From Onchocerca volvulus (taxonomy: Eukaryota > Nematoda > Chromadorea > Rhabditida > Onchocercidae): DNA of 64,000 bases. The notes beneath the pieces were generated by a model. The model saw nothing but the letters and a program-made list of their open reading frames with translations. It did not search any database and was not told the DNA's origin. Below are positions 1 to 13,200 of this stretch, piece after piece (within the stretch, counting starts at the first letter, position 1; each line of letters opens with the position of its first letter). A program made the position numbers and the translations under genes. The DNA lies in assembly GCA_000499405.2 (NCBI GenBank), contig HG738138.1:4390368-4454367 (forward strand), read 5' to 3'.

Positions 1-1400
1 GCAGGGAATGCTCAGGTATCGGGAAGGCATTATGTAATAATACCAATGTGTGCATTGAACGTTCGCAAGTTTGTGACGGTAATGAGGATTGCCCTGGTGG
101 AGACGATGAAGTTAACTGTCCTGGAAGTTGTCCACACAGCTCCGAAGAGGTTCGTTCATAAGACATTTTCAAAACCTTTTTAACCTTCAGTTATGGCACG
201 TTTGGATGCAAGCTCATAACTCATCGGGAAAAAGCAATTATACTTCATTTTAAAATCACTCTATTTAAGGAGTTCATTCAATGCCGAAATGGTATTCGCT
301 ACCATAGAAAGTATGCTTGTAGTGGATTACTGAATGAGTGCGAAGGAAAGTGTGATAAATGTTTTGAAGAGATGGCATTCACTTGTAAGAATCATAAATG
401 CATCAAAAGAAATTTGGTTTGTTATTTATTCTTTTTGATGAAGAAATCGCAGGATCAATCGAATTCAGACAACGTTCGATTATTTAAATTACACCTTCAG
501 AGATAAGTTGGTGGAGGAAAAAGAAACGAATGAAGATAATGAGCCAAATGGTCATTATTCTCAATACTCTTCTTTTATTACTTGATATTTAAGGTATGTG
601 ATGGCCTGGATGACTGTGGCGACAATTCCGATGAAGCGAACTGTAACTGCACCACTATGAAGCGGTGGCGAGACACGATGCAGTGCATGGTGCAAACTCG
701 TGGACAGACGACTAAATGCATTCCATTGGTGAATTCATAGTTATCTTAAAATAATTAATTCCACTAATTGAGTTCTCTATAAATTTCAATAATTACAGTC
801 GCAACGTTGTGATGGTTACGAGGATTGTCCGGATGGTGAAGATGAGAGAAACTGTGAGGGATGCATCAATTCAAATGCTATTTATTGTGCGCCATCGAAA
901 ACTTGCTTGCTTAGCACAAAGCGTTGTGATGGTGTTGCTGACTGTCCCGATGATAATGATGAAGAAAGGTGTAGTTGTGCAGGTAAATGAATCGTTGTTG
1001 TTGCACATAAAATGCTGATAAAAAGTTATACTAGCTAATAAAATGAAACATGATGAATTGATGGCTGAATATGAGCATGGACTTTATTTTATCGCAAGCG
1101 TGTGTTTGATTTAGTTAAAAAATAGTCTTCGCTTCAAAGAGCTGGGCGATGTGCGATCAGGGGAGTGGTTGCACGGGGCTCTGTCTTTTGAAAAGAAACA
1201 AAAACATGTTCTGTTGTATTGCAGAATGCAAAATGCATGGATTCCCGACATATATGTGTACAAATGCGGCCAAATGCTTCAGACGACATGAAGTATGCAA
1301 TCCCTATACGCGATGTCCGAATGCTTCAGAAGTGGACAAGTTGTTCTGTGCTAACCAGGCTCGACAAGATACTTTCCTTACTGCAAAAAAGAAGTTGTAA
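1..1400 (+). CDS. LDL-receptor class A repeat protein, 3' end (5' partial)
   Basis: Exons by splice signal and phase: 3-149 (frame opens at base 3), 270-416, 594-728, 799-982 and 1225-1400, stop TAA at 1398-1400. The joined protein is a string of about five LDL-receptor class A modules. Each has six cysteines and the calcium-binding acidic end: [54 protein letters not shown] and [19 protein letters not shown] last module ([18 protein letters not shown]) lacks the acidic SDE core. Such repeats are extracellular ligand-binding units, each stabilised by three disulfides and one calcium. No transmembrane segment follows the repeats; the protein ends about 15 residues after the last cysteine with a lysine-rich tail. 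That fits a secreted protein or a type II membrane protein such as nematode EGG-1/EGG-2, but the N-terminus lies outside the window, so the assignment stays at family level. Confidence 0.85.
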
Positions 1401-2851
1401 ACAATGACTTATTATTTGTCCTGTTGACAACACTTGATGTTTATGAGGAACAGGCACAGTATCTCGGTGGCATCATTTTAGAGATTCCTAAAAGAAGTCA
1501 AAATTACGCTGCTTGGCTGCCAGCTGTAATTTATTCATCATAAACGTTGTCTGTTTTGTGTTTTCTTAATGATTTCATTTTTTCCTTAAATTATTTCTCC
1601 ACTCGTTTCTTTTTTGTGAAGTTATCGTTTTTTCGAAAGGTTCTCGTTACAAAGATTCATCCGAGCTAAGTACTCATTTCTTTACAATAATTCAGTCTAG
1701 CTAAGAGTGCAATCTCTTTGGTGTTTAGATTTTCTTGAAATTAAATTTTAATTTCTTCACTATGCAAATCTCATGAAGGCAATCGAATCTGGACACATAA
1801 GCAAAATGTCAAAAACTGTATCATTTTGATAAGGACAAAATAAGTGCATCAGGCATTATATTATTTTCATCATTTTTTTCAGCGACGAATAGTCTTTCTA
1901 CTTTTCTTTTATGATCTATGTTATTCTGTTAATATAATGATTTGTTCATTCTGTTCAAAAAAGAACATTAGTGTTCATCCTGGATTAATAATTCTCATTG
2001 TATCTTAAGCTTGGTTCTTTTAGTATATAATGGCTTATTGCCTCATATTTTTATCAAGTTTTCTACATACTTTTTATTTCACTCGACAAGCGATTGCTGT
2101 ATAGAATTGTTCATTTTACAGCAGGATTATCGTTTAAATTTGGAAAAAAAAAGTAGCACGGAAGAAGAGATCTAATTGAAACAATATTTCCAAATTTTTA
2201 TAAAGGAATTTTATTTCAAAAAAGTAAAGAAGAAAAAGTTGATAAGACAGGACAATTCTGTTATGTCTTCAATTTTTATTTTGTTGTGGATCATATTACA
2301 AATCTTTGCATGCTTATGCTTAGTAAATGATCGATAAGCATCTGATTTCAAATGTTTAATCAGTAGCTGATAATTAGAAATCAACGAATTTGAAATTATG
2401 TTGAGTTTGTTTTTGGAAAATATTTTAGTATGTTTTTGATGTTGGTTTAATACATAAATTTATTTAAGGGCATTTGACAATTCGAAATGCGCTTAAAATT
2501 GTTGGGGAGATGATGTGCTTTACATTTCCAAAATTATAATTTTTCAAAAATATGTTGCGAAAGAATTTACCGATTGTGGTGAGTCTGGAGACTTTTTTTG
2601 CGATTAATAAGCGAAGAATTGTAGTTAGAGATCCGAAATATTTACAAAGCAATCGTGAGATAATCAGAGAGTCAGCAATCAGCAATCAGAGAATTCTGTT
2701 TCGAGAATCCGCCGACGATTCTCATCCAATATTTCAACGTTACTTTGTGGCTGTTCACATTCAAAAATAATAATTTTTTAAGTAAACAGTGAAAATGACT
2801 TGTCAAATCTGTCTTACTACGGAGATTTTCTAGCGGACAAAAATATTTCAT
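1401..2851. other. Intergenic, convergent 3' ends
   Basis: The gap lies between the stop of the LDLa gene (plus) and the stop of the SLC17-type gene (minus). It is AT-rich with poly-T and poly-A runs. The short open frames on both strands near 2464-2770 overlap each other and show no family motif. It probably holds the two 3' untranslated regions; no RNA gene or mobile element is evident. Confidence 0.6.
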
Positions 2852-5800
2852 TCATTTAATCGAATTGACTTCTGGAGTTTTCTTTTCAATTTGACTGCAA
2901 AGGGCTGAAGGAAACGGTGTCACAGCGTGATCGAATTCATCCGTTGTCCATGCTGCTGGTTCTGCCGAGCACATAAAACCTGCATGTGTATGAAAGTTAA
3001 TCGAAAGATCAAAATATAGGATCATGACACAATATTAAATCAAAATATAAGATCATGACTTGATGTAATCCAAATAAATGTTACTTCTTTTCATATCTTG
3101 GCAATGAGATTTCCGAAATTCGAATCAAATTGTTTACGAAAAAATATCCTAATAATCTTATAGAAAAGTAACTTACAAAATAGAGCATTTGTCAGGAGTA
3201 GCACAGCAGCTGTTGTTAGGAATATTTTTTGCCAACCAACAATATCATTAGCTGGTGCCAGTCCCCAAACCATTATCGGTACTATCAACATTGTTATTGT
3301 TATTCCTGTAATTTAATCAATTTGTGAAAAATTTCCTAAAATTACGATATCGCTACTGCAATTTTGCAATATTTCAAAAGTTATCGAGATCAACTGAATC
3401 AAGAAATTCAATGAACTGTTTATATATTTATATCTTGACATTCTGCCCTTAAAAATCAGAAATTGAATATGCCTATCTCGCTTTTATCTCTCCTACGAAA
3501 TTTATTGATAAAGACTAAATTTCGTCATACGAACGTTGATTCAGGTCATTATACTTTTTTAAATCTCTTCTCCACTAATCTATGTCAGTTAGCGCGTTTT
3601 ATCCTAAAAATTTGCCTGCGAGTTAATCAGTTTCACTGAAATATTCAGCATCAATAAGTATTCATGGTGTGCAAATGTGCAAAAATTAAACTGCTTGAGG
3701 AATTGAACTAAATAAACCTAATGAAACATTTCCGGTAACAAAAGGACTGAAGTGTTTGGATACAAGTGGTGCAGCTTTGAAGAAACCACCGGTTGTGAAA
3801 CCAAGACAACCAGCTGCAAATCCAAGGCAGATAGTTGCTGTATAACTCCAAGATGCTGGTATAAATGATAAGATAGTAAGAAATGATGCACATCCAACAA
3901 ATGCAATCGAATTGTACAGACGCAATTTCCCTGTTTCGGACAAACATTTGACCTGAAATTGATAAGTTAGCTAGACTCAATGAATGAGATATAAATAAAG
4001 ACAAAATCCGAGTTGACTGGAATGTGCATTGTTGCTCATCATCAAATTACTGAACAAAAAACATTGTGATTTAATCATCATCAGAATGACGATTACGATG
4101 ATAAGACAAGATGATAAAGTAAAGATAAAATTATATACGATATATATGATAAAATCAGTAAATTGGATTCACAAGCATCCAATATGAGTGTTATCGAAAC
4201 AAAGTTGAACCAGAATGAAAATGGGATAGAAATAAAAATAAACTTATATAAAAACCAAAGTCATACTACAAAATGAAGAAGATATTGGAAATTAATCAGA
4301 GCAGACATCGCTAAGCGATAAAATTTGAAAAATGAATGAACTGTTTAGAACGATCAATGTAACAAGATTACCTTAATAATGATTAAAAACAAAATATTCC
4401 CATCTTTTCTCTTGCATCAAACAAAAAAAAAAAAGACTAATATGATTTGACTGATATGACTGCTATAATGATTTGAGAAACTTTCCTGTCGTTTTAATTT
4501 CGTGATTGTTTACATTTAAAGCGAAAATAAATTTAAACGAATTCTATTATTTGAAATAAATAGGGCAGGTGAAATTTACCAAGTCATTCGGACTGTTGTA
4601 TTCAATAATGAGCCTATTCATTTCTGTAAATAAATACGATAGAAGTAACTAGGTTACAGGTGGCTTTAGAAGTAACCTTAGTGCTAGCATGTATTTTCAT
4701 CAAATAAAAAGTACAGTAGGTCTGAACGATTTGGTGAAGAGCATTCTGAACGGAACATAGAAAAATCTTGAATATAATGTAAAGAACCCTATCATTTGGT
4801 CCTGATATACTTCGAATTGCAGTTTTCTGAGTATCCAGTAATTTGAGACAGATTAGAGGCTTACTTTATCAGAGGAGAAACCAGCAATAAGTTTAATCAA
4901 AAACTGCAGCAAAGGTGGCACTGCTGCAGCAATTCCAGTATTGGTCATAGGCATTCCGAGAACACCATGTAAGTAATTAGGTGAGTAGAGGAACAACATA
5001 TTGACACAGGTAAAATTTCCAACTGCAGCAATCCAGACAGCCCATACTGAGCCAGTTTTCAAGATATCGTAATATGGTATTCGGTTTATTCCTCCTCCTC
5101 TGGAACATTCGATTTTTCCAACAGCAATTTTTTGTCGTTCCTTTTCATTGACAAATGGATGCTTGTCAGGACTAAAAATGACAATTCAAATCATAGTTTG
5201 ACGAGGAATATACTATCAAAATCAACGTTTTCATTTAAGAACGATTGTACAAGACATCTAGACAAAAAAATCGATCTCTCTTTCAATCCAATTTTCAGGC
5301 ATCTTGTAGTGAGTGTGCTGTTTAGAAATAGATCCTTTTTTCCAAGAGAGTTAAACAAATTAAATAGAAATTCAACAGATTACCTGTCTCTGTACAGTAT
5401 TCCAAAAATGATGAAAAGAATTAAGGATGCGACACCATGTGAATAACATACAAATGGCCAAGAAAGTGTTGAAGAGCAAAGAGCGCCACTGAGCGGTAGT
5501 GTCAAAGCTGGTGAAAGTTGAAGATAAGCAACAAGTATGCTAACGAAGAGGCCATTCTGTTTGTAATATGTCCATTGAGATGTGAACGCTCCAATTACCG
5601 GAAAACTGACAGCGAAAGAAATACCTAAAGAAGTTAAATATGACAATATAAATAAAATGTATAAAATATGACAAATATGACATTAAAATATGACAACAAA
5701 ATATGACAGTGAAATATGACATACCCAATGTGTGATAAAGTTTAAATTCATTTTACGCCTATAACTTTTATATGTTGAACAAACAAATTTTAAAATGTTG

Positions 5801-6779
5801 TGATATTTGCTTCAGCCTCACAAATTGATTATAGCAATTTAAATTTGAGGTCTTTCTCCAAAAATATTGTAATTAATATATCTGTTCATCAACGTCAATT
5901 AATGATATGTTATCACTCCATTTTAAAATAAACTCTGCATAATAAAAAGACGTAATAACCTTGCAAAATGCGAGCTCCTATAGAAAAATAATACCCGCGA
6001 ATAATTGCCATAGGTAAAATACAGGTGGCAAATGATGATAACAATCCAAGAATCGTAAATATGGAACGAATACCGAAGCGATTGACTGCCGCAACAAGCG
6101 GAAAATTAGTAACTAAAGCTGCTGCCGCGACTGTCGATGTTAGGTAAGTACGCTGCTGAGGAGTAAACAATGATTCATGCGTTTGACCTTCTAATTTTGT
6201 TGAATCTGAGATTGTTTCTGTTTTTTGATGGTCATTGTCCAGTGTACCGTTTCCGTCATTATTGATACATACGATCACAAAATTGAATGCTATTACATTG
6301 GACCAAATAGATGCTAAGCATAGCAATACCAGTACTACTAAAATGAACCTGAAATAGTTAAGAGATAAGAAATTCATTGATTTGTAAAGCTAAACCATAT
6401 GAAGTCAGAAACAAGAATTATCGACTTTCCTATACTATACTTTCGATTCTATTTTAATCTGATTCTAAATAAAATCATGTCAAATCTGTTTCCATGCTCC
6501 ATTAACTTTCATTTACCTGTATTAATTGTTTCCAAATTATGTTTTCAGAAAAAAATCCAAAAAAAATTCCAAAAAAAAAAAAGATTTTTACTCTCACCTA
6601 GTTCTTGTATGAAATAGTTTCAAACAACCGAGAGTAAAATTGCCTTCTTCTCTGATCTTGGTAACCTGTATTTCCTTATCTGTGTCGACATATTCCTTGA
6701 TATCGTTGGTTGATACTGGATATACGGTATTAGCTATACTTGGTATGCTTTTTGTTCTTATTTCGTCATTATCAGCCAT
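2852..6779 (-). CDS. SLC17-type major facilitator transporter
   Basis: Seven exons on the minus strand: 6598-6779, 5960-6348, 5384-5624, 4865-5171, 3718-3952, 3177-3305 and 2852-2979. They sum to 1611 bases, 536 residues plus stop. ATG is at 6779-6777. A hydrophilic N-tail of about 60 residues precedes TM1 (FILVVLVLLCLASIWSNVIA). A long loop before TM2 has the NGTL glycosylation sequon. Family-like features follow: RFGIRSIFTILGLL after TM2, SQWTYYKQNG, SPALTLPLSGALC, then SWPFVCYSHG before a central loop with DKHPFVNEKER, and the C-half helices (SPNYLHGVLGMP, GFTTGGFFKAAPLVS). The C-tail has AEPAAWT, recalling the AEPQ/W-type end of SLC17 carriers. SLC17 proteins move phosphate, urate, sialic acid or glutamate with Na+ or H+; the substrate cannot be read here. 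Nematodes have many paralogues. Neighbours give no functional hint beyond another MFS gene upstream. Confidence 0.85.
5636..5723. repeat. AAATATGACA-type minisatellite in SLC17 intron 2
   Basis: The core ATATGACA (on the plus strand) recurs about five times at 10-17 base spacing, with a weaker copy at 5638-5645. It lies directly upstream of the exon 3 acceptor of the minus-strand SLC17-type gene. Confidence 0.75.
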
Positions 6780-9700
6780 TATTGCACAAAAAATCTCAAC
6801 AAGTTTATCTTAAATGTATGAAAAACTGTGAGTGTACTGCGTGGATTTAAAACACAAAGTACATACAACATAATTTATTTGACTTCAAAATTTCTCGAAT
6901 CTCTTTTAAACCAACAAAAATTCATTTGTTGTTAACTGATTCAGTTAAAAATGAGAGGAAAAGATGTAGTGAAAAGAAATTGCGAGGTATTTAAACAGAT
7001 GAAAACTTGAAATATGAATACCACCTGGCATATATTCTTATCCATAAAAACTAATGCCTTATGTGGGTTTAAAACAGAAAAAATGTCTGCACATACGTAA
7101 TTATTTCATGCTTCTTCATCAAATCACACATTATATTTACATTCTTTTTAAACTTCAATGAAAAAAATCTTTTAGATCATCCGTGTAATATATGGAGATA
7201 AGCAAATCAGTGACCGATAAAATAAGTGCATTAAAGAAGTTTTTAAAAAGCCATTTTAAAAATAATAAAGTAAATAAATGATTTAATGGTTCAGAGAAAA
7301 GATTGTTTAAATGATTAACATCGGAAGACTGATATTTGGCGGTGTTACACATATAAAAGTATCTAATCTTGCGAAGAATTGAAGCACCGATAACATTTTC
7401 ATCAGAAAATTGTAGTTTTCAAATTTTTTCAACTACAAATTCGATATAGTCTAGGACGAAACTCTCACAAAACAAAGTGAAATGCGAAATTCTGTAATAT
7501 TGCGAATATAAAATCTAAACTCATGACTTTTGATCCTTGTAAAATATATTTGAACAAAAGCATCGAGCAAAGTATTATAATTTAGAATTGTATGTTATAA
7601 GTAAACAAACTTTCTTTCGTTCGATATATATTTTATTGAGGTATAACTATAATTCTGCTTCTATGTAAAAATTTATCAATCTTTGTATGTAATGCATATG
7701 AACACTTGACGTATTTAATTGTGAAAAGAAGCAAAATAAATGAACAATGACTGGAAAATCTGTAACAGAAACTGGAAATCCTCAGCAATTTCTACTAAAT
7801 TAAAAAACAGTAATTTGTGTCATTTCTGTTCTGATTGCAGAGGTATTCTGAAACATTACCGATCAAGCCGAGATCAAATCAGGTGCATTATCCTGCACCT
7901 GGTGTATACTACTGTAGAAAATTATTCTTCGTTATTGAGTATTTCTCGTCTTCGTTATTGTTACTGGATTTGCAGAATAGAATAATATTAAATTTATTAA
8001 ATTCATCTAGATTATTTAAAAATGAAAAAATTTTGATCGCTTTAAACAACTAAAATTTTAATTTCAAAAAACTTCAAATGAGCAATTACTGATATTTTTA
8101 AATTAAAAAGGAAATATGCTTCATTTTGTGCTTCTTACATTCATTATTGCATCATGAATTTATTTATAGCAGTGGAATTTTAATCATTACCAAACATAGT
8201 CTGAATGGATTTAATTTTAACAGGCTTATTCAGAATGCCATGCTTATTGGTGCGATTCGTATCAAGTTTTTTCCAAAATTTCCAAGATATAAAAGAAAAT
8301 GCATTGTTGCAAAAGTGTCTTTTCAGAAGCAGAAAAAAGAGCCAGTGGTACTCTGCTCATATTTTGACCCGAAAATCTTGAAATTTATGAAAATAATATA
8401 CCAGTGTAAACAATTCGCATTAGATAGAAAAATTATCCTTGTTCCCAGAATTTTGAATTTTAAATTTAAGCTCTATAACCAATATGATTCTCCATTTAGT
8501 CAGAAGGAAGTACTGCAACAATATAATTATGTTGAAATCATTTGCACTTGATATAATAGCAGAGACAAAATTTATTTCAATTTATGCAACTAGTCCATTA
8601 AATACAAAGATAATTCAAGTGTTAAAAGAAAACTACTTCCACTTACATTTCAACCCATCTATCTCCTCAATTCGGTTTTCTTACTCCCAAGACAATCCAA
8701 AAGTTCGAATAATTTGTGTCAAAACAAAACAATGTTCAGTAATGGTGCAAAGAAGTATTTAAATAAATACCGGTATTTTGCTGAGTTTTTAAGATCAACC
8801 AACAATTCCCATTAACTTTCTGCTAAACAAGCAACCTGAAAGCCAAAGTGTTTTTCGCTTTGTCATGCATTCATACTAGCAACCACAACCGCTTATTCAT
8901 TACTTCAAACAAACCTTACTTCCTCATAATTAGTCGATAGTAAATTGTACTTCATTAATAAAAAATGAAAACTCCTGCTTATCGGTTCCAAAACCGATGA
9001 AATGCAATTTTCAAAAATGGAGAGGAACAATTAAAATATTGCTTGCAGATGTCTTGTGCAAAAAAAAACCATTATTATGCATTAATGCCTTCACTGAATA
9101 TCTACGGTCTTCGGTTAACAACATCTTATGGAGCTCCTATTTTCACTCATGAATTTCCTTTTTCTAGTAAAGTTGCTACTTTATTGGAAAGAGGAAATTC
9201 ATGAGTGGAAATAGGAGATCCATAAGATGTTGTTTTAATTTATCCGATCAACTTCTCACTATTTAATCCTAATATATCATTTGGATGAATTAAATGCCAT
9301 ATCCATCATCAATGATTCCCTTCACTTATTTTTATTTGCTTATGAATGAAGAGCATGATGTTTCAATAGATAATATTGGAATTTCTGGGTTTCAAGAATA
9401 TTTCCTCTTAACACATTCTATGGAACTCATCTGAACATTACTTTTAAACTTCATCTCTTCTCTCACAAAGCCGCTTAGATCACACTCACAAATATCTCTA
9501 TCATCCCAAATTTATGCTTGGATTTCTCATTTGAGTCACTTTTAAAATACTGTCCATTGTAAGTAAATCTAAGTCTTCAAAAACAAATTTTTCCACAACA
9601 AATTATATACAACGTCCATCAACAGTTCACCGGTTCTTCTTGATCACAAGTATGACAACTGGATACTCTGCTATCGCAAAACTTTTCGCCATGATAAAGG

Positions 9701-10279
9701 GAACAGATTACGAATGCAGATTTCCAATAATATTATGAACTCTTTTAAATTAAAAGACAACGCTACTAACTGAAAAATCCCAAATGAAAGATACAAACAG
9801 GAATGGTAGAAAAGATTAACGAGTCACGGAAAACATATGAAGAAGTTATAGAAAAAATGTGTGAATTAACCCATTATGTGATAAATAAGCAGAACTACAA
9901 TTAGAAGTGAAAATGATGATGATAACGAATTAACAAAATATAACGTAATACTGTAAGCTTTTTAACCAAAAATTCGAGCTCCACTTAGCGTTCATGAAGA
10001 GAATTTCTCCATGCCTTTAAAATAATAATCAGGTTATTGCTCATTCTCTCAATCAGCAATCCATTCTGGAATTTAAATAAACATAGAAAATACAAGAAGC
10101 ATAACGCACCGACATGTTAACAATTAGTGCAAACAGGAAATATGGAAATATTTTAAATGATAACCGTTCTAATAACGAAGATGTCATACCTTTGCATAAG
10201 TTATGTCAAAAATTTTATCGTTTACTCAACTTCAATGCCTTCAGCTACTATCTGCAGTTTTTCCTAAAGGAATAACCTT
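6780..10279. other. Intergenic between SLC17- and SLC16-type genes
   Basis: About 3.5 kb of AT-rich sequence upstream of the SLC17-type ATG and downstream of the SLC16 stop. It contains a near-perfect hairpin (9117-9234, listed separately). A plus-strand open frame at 8126-8551 (141 codons) has no recognisable motif and sits among other overlapping frames; I do not accept it as a gene. Nothing else was identified. Confidence 0.5.
9117..9234. repeat. Near-perfect inverted repeat / hairpin, 43-base arms
   Basis: Arms 9117-9159 and 9192-9234 match at 41 of 43 positions when one is reverse-complemented. The loop is 32 bases. One difference would be a G:U pair in a plus-strand transcript and the other a G:A mismatch. 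Outer flanks read TTAA on the left and TTTTAA on the right, so a small terminal-inverted-repeat element is possible; a hairpin RNA precursor is the alternative. Confidence 0.85.
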
Positions 10280-13200
10280 CTAGTCATTAGTCCTTCGTTC
10301 CAAAAATTTTTGTTTCTGACGCAAACTTTGTACAGTACGTTGATGTTCCGTCAAATTTTCTTCCGTATGCTCCGTAAGTACTGAGAGCTTTTCAGACTGG
10401 ATGTCTTCGTCGATCATTCTAGCTTCTTCCACTAAATTATTAAATTTACTTCGAGTCATCCTAAAAATTTTAGTTTATCCTTTTTAATTGTCTGCATTTT
10501 TAAGGATATTTTAATCAGATAATTACCGGTTTCCTTCGCAGATTCATTATGCCTACAACGACGAACGGCCGGAATGAGGCATGAAACCAGACCGGACAAT
10601 AATATTATCACACCAGCAAAATAAAATGATGCATCATATGAGTCGAACACATCATAAACAACTCCTGAAATTCATAAATTTAACATGAATTTCATCAAAA
10701 CCTTAGTACTTCAAGCTACTAATAATTTACCTGCTAAAGGTGTTCCTAATAATGATGCTATACCCCTGCTGACAACCAATAGACCGAAAGAGTTCGTTAA
10801 TCGATCCAAACCTAATTCATCCACCAACACGATTGATGTAAGAGAAATATATGCAGCTAAAAAAAATTTTTTTAACAAATAAGTTTATTCAAACAATAAA
10901 CTCAAAATTCATAATTGCATGCTTCGAAAATGCCAATTTTGAAGTATCCAAGACTCGCATGCTACTAAAAACAAAGAGAACAAATGGTCATTTGTTCATA
11001 TTAAAATGTGAAATTAATTAGAAGCTTCTTCGAATGTAGCGAAGAAATGTGCACAAAATGACTATGCTAAAATAGCAAAACATTGTTGTCACTAAGTTTA
11101 TTAATTCAATGGAACTAACAGATTATGAATCCAAATAAAATGGAGTAAACCATGAGACCTCCATAACCAGGTAATAGTGGACATAAACAAGTAAGCACAC
11201 CACATCCAAGCAATGCAAAATTGTTAATGGCTAATGCTGACAGCCAGCCACGATCCGCTAACCAACCGAATGCTATTCGGCCTGCAGTTAGGCTACTTTA
11301 ATTCTGTGATCTGAGAATATTGTGAATGAGAAAGCCATTTTACATTCATTTAGTGAATTAAAGGCATTATTCACAATGTGATATCCAGGAGGTTAAATGA
11401 CCAGCTGGCTTGTAAAGGTCAAGTAAATCAAGAAGTTTCCATTATAATATCAGATATTTTAATTTCAGACAATGAATAACAGCTGCAGTATTTTTTCAAG
11501 GCTCTCCAGAAATGCCTCTTATTATTCGTTATTTTCGCTTCTGTTTTTAATACAGAATAGAAAATGAAAAAATTAACTGGGAGCAGAAATCTGTTTTAAA
11601 GATTAGCACCTAAATTACAAAAAAGGGCTGATATTCAAATTCGTCCAATACTGAATCCTCCTGCAAAGAACAAAAATCACAATTGGAAAAATACTTGAGA
11701 AAAAACGAACCAATAGTATTGGTAACTCCGATTACTGATAACAGTATCGAGCCACTTCCTTTGCTATGCCCTTTCGCAACAGCCATATCAATAAGAAACA
11801 TAAAAGGCACATAAAATCCAAGCATTCCAAATAAATTTGATATGCAAAGTAAGAACATCGTTGGTTCTTTCAGCAACGAAATATCAATCATTTCATTCAA
11901 AATATTACGAATTGTTACTGGAATCCATTTGCACCTCCTGAAAATCATTACACTAAAGCATTTGAATATCAGCTGCAAAATATCAATCATTTAGTCTGAC
12001 AATTTAGAAGCTCAGTCCAAGATTCCTTCAAACTGATGGAAGTATTTGAAAAAATCGGAAATATTTGTTCATCCTTACTGCTATATTTCATATGATCATA
12101 TTTTACATCTATCATTTCTAATGTTCTATTTGAGTTTACAGCAACTTATCAGATGAATAACCGTTCCTTAACCAATAGTTTAATGAATAAGAAAACATTT
12201 TTAATTTTTACATTGTAAGAAACAACGACCACTGGGTGATGGAAAATGAAGTAATTTCAGGTTTTATTACTTATTTTACGTCTCAATACGCATATGTATA
12301 TACGTCAATGCATGTTATTTCTTCTTCCTCATATAATAATAATAAGTAAAACATTTCGCGAAAGAGAAAGATGGAATAGCCTGAATCATATCTTTCAGTG
12401 CAATTACCTCTAACCTGTCAACATAACAATCGACAAGTTCATTCAACTGTTCGCTTTGTTCTCCAACGGTTCCACCATTTCTTCCAAATTTATGATGCAT
12501 GTCACTAGTTCCTTCCACTTGTGACAAGTCTGCGACTGCTTGGACAACGGCTGATGTAGGAATCGAGATTTGTGATTCTCTATATGATCGGTAATTGCCA
12601 CCTATAAAAGAGAATTTGGTTTTGTATCAGTTAAAATTAATTTATACAGCATGAATGCGAATCTCAACACGCTTCAATGCCGATTACCATCAAATTCTCA
12701 GATAGATAAATACAATACCCTCAGATTTGAACTCAGGTAGATTACGAATTGAGCCGGAATAAAATATATCTCGTCGGTTTAGTGGTTTATTGAACTCTTT
12801 GCGATCAATGTTGCTCTGAAAATACTTCACAAGTTTATGAAACATGAAACAATCTTTCTTCAGACTGTGGAATTGAAAAAAACTAACTAACCGTAATAGA
12901 CGCCAGTGACTGAGCATCTTTCATTTGTGATGACCGCGACCGGAAGCTTGTTGAATGTGTGAAACTATGTACTGATATTTTGCTTAATACCTTGGCTAAA
13001 TTACCATGGCTTGTCTTTAGATCAGTTGATGCCGTTTTGCTTTTCATACTGTAAGCATACAATCCAAATGAACATAAAAACTGTAGCATACTGATCTATA
13101 ATAGCATATGAAATCATCCTTTTATGATACACTTCAACTGTCAGCTTTTCGAGCATTTCCAAAGAATGAGACGAATTGCTTCTTTATTAAAGATTTTTCC

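Noticed and set aside
1149..1224. 5' extension of the last LDLa exon to an ATG at 1149
   Set aside because: A TTGCAG acceptor at 1219-1224 and the phase from exon 799-982 show that the exon begins at 1225; the upstream part is intron.
3005..3060. Near-duplicate of about 20 bases (ATCAAAATATAGGATCATGA-type) in SLC17 intron 6
   Set aside because: Only two copies in AT-rich intron; likely a local slippage duplication without function.
8126..8551. 141-codon plus-strand open frame in the SLC17-SLC16 gap
   Set aside because: No domain or motif. Composition is dominated by Lys/Ile/Phe as expected of translated AT-rich DNA, other frames overlap it, and no neighbouring exons link to it.
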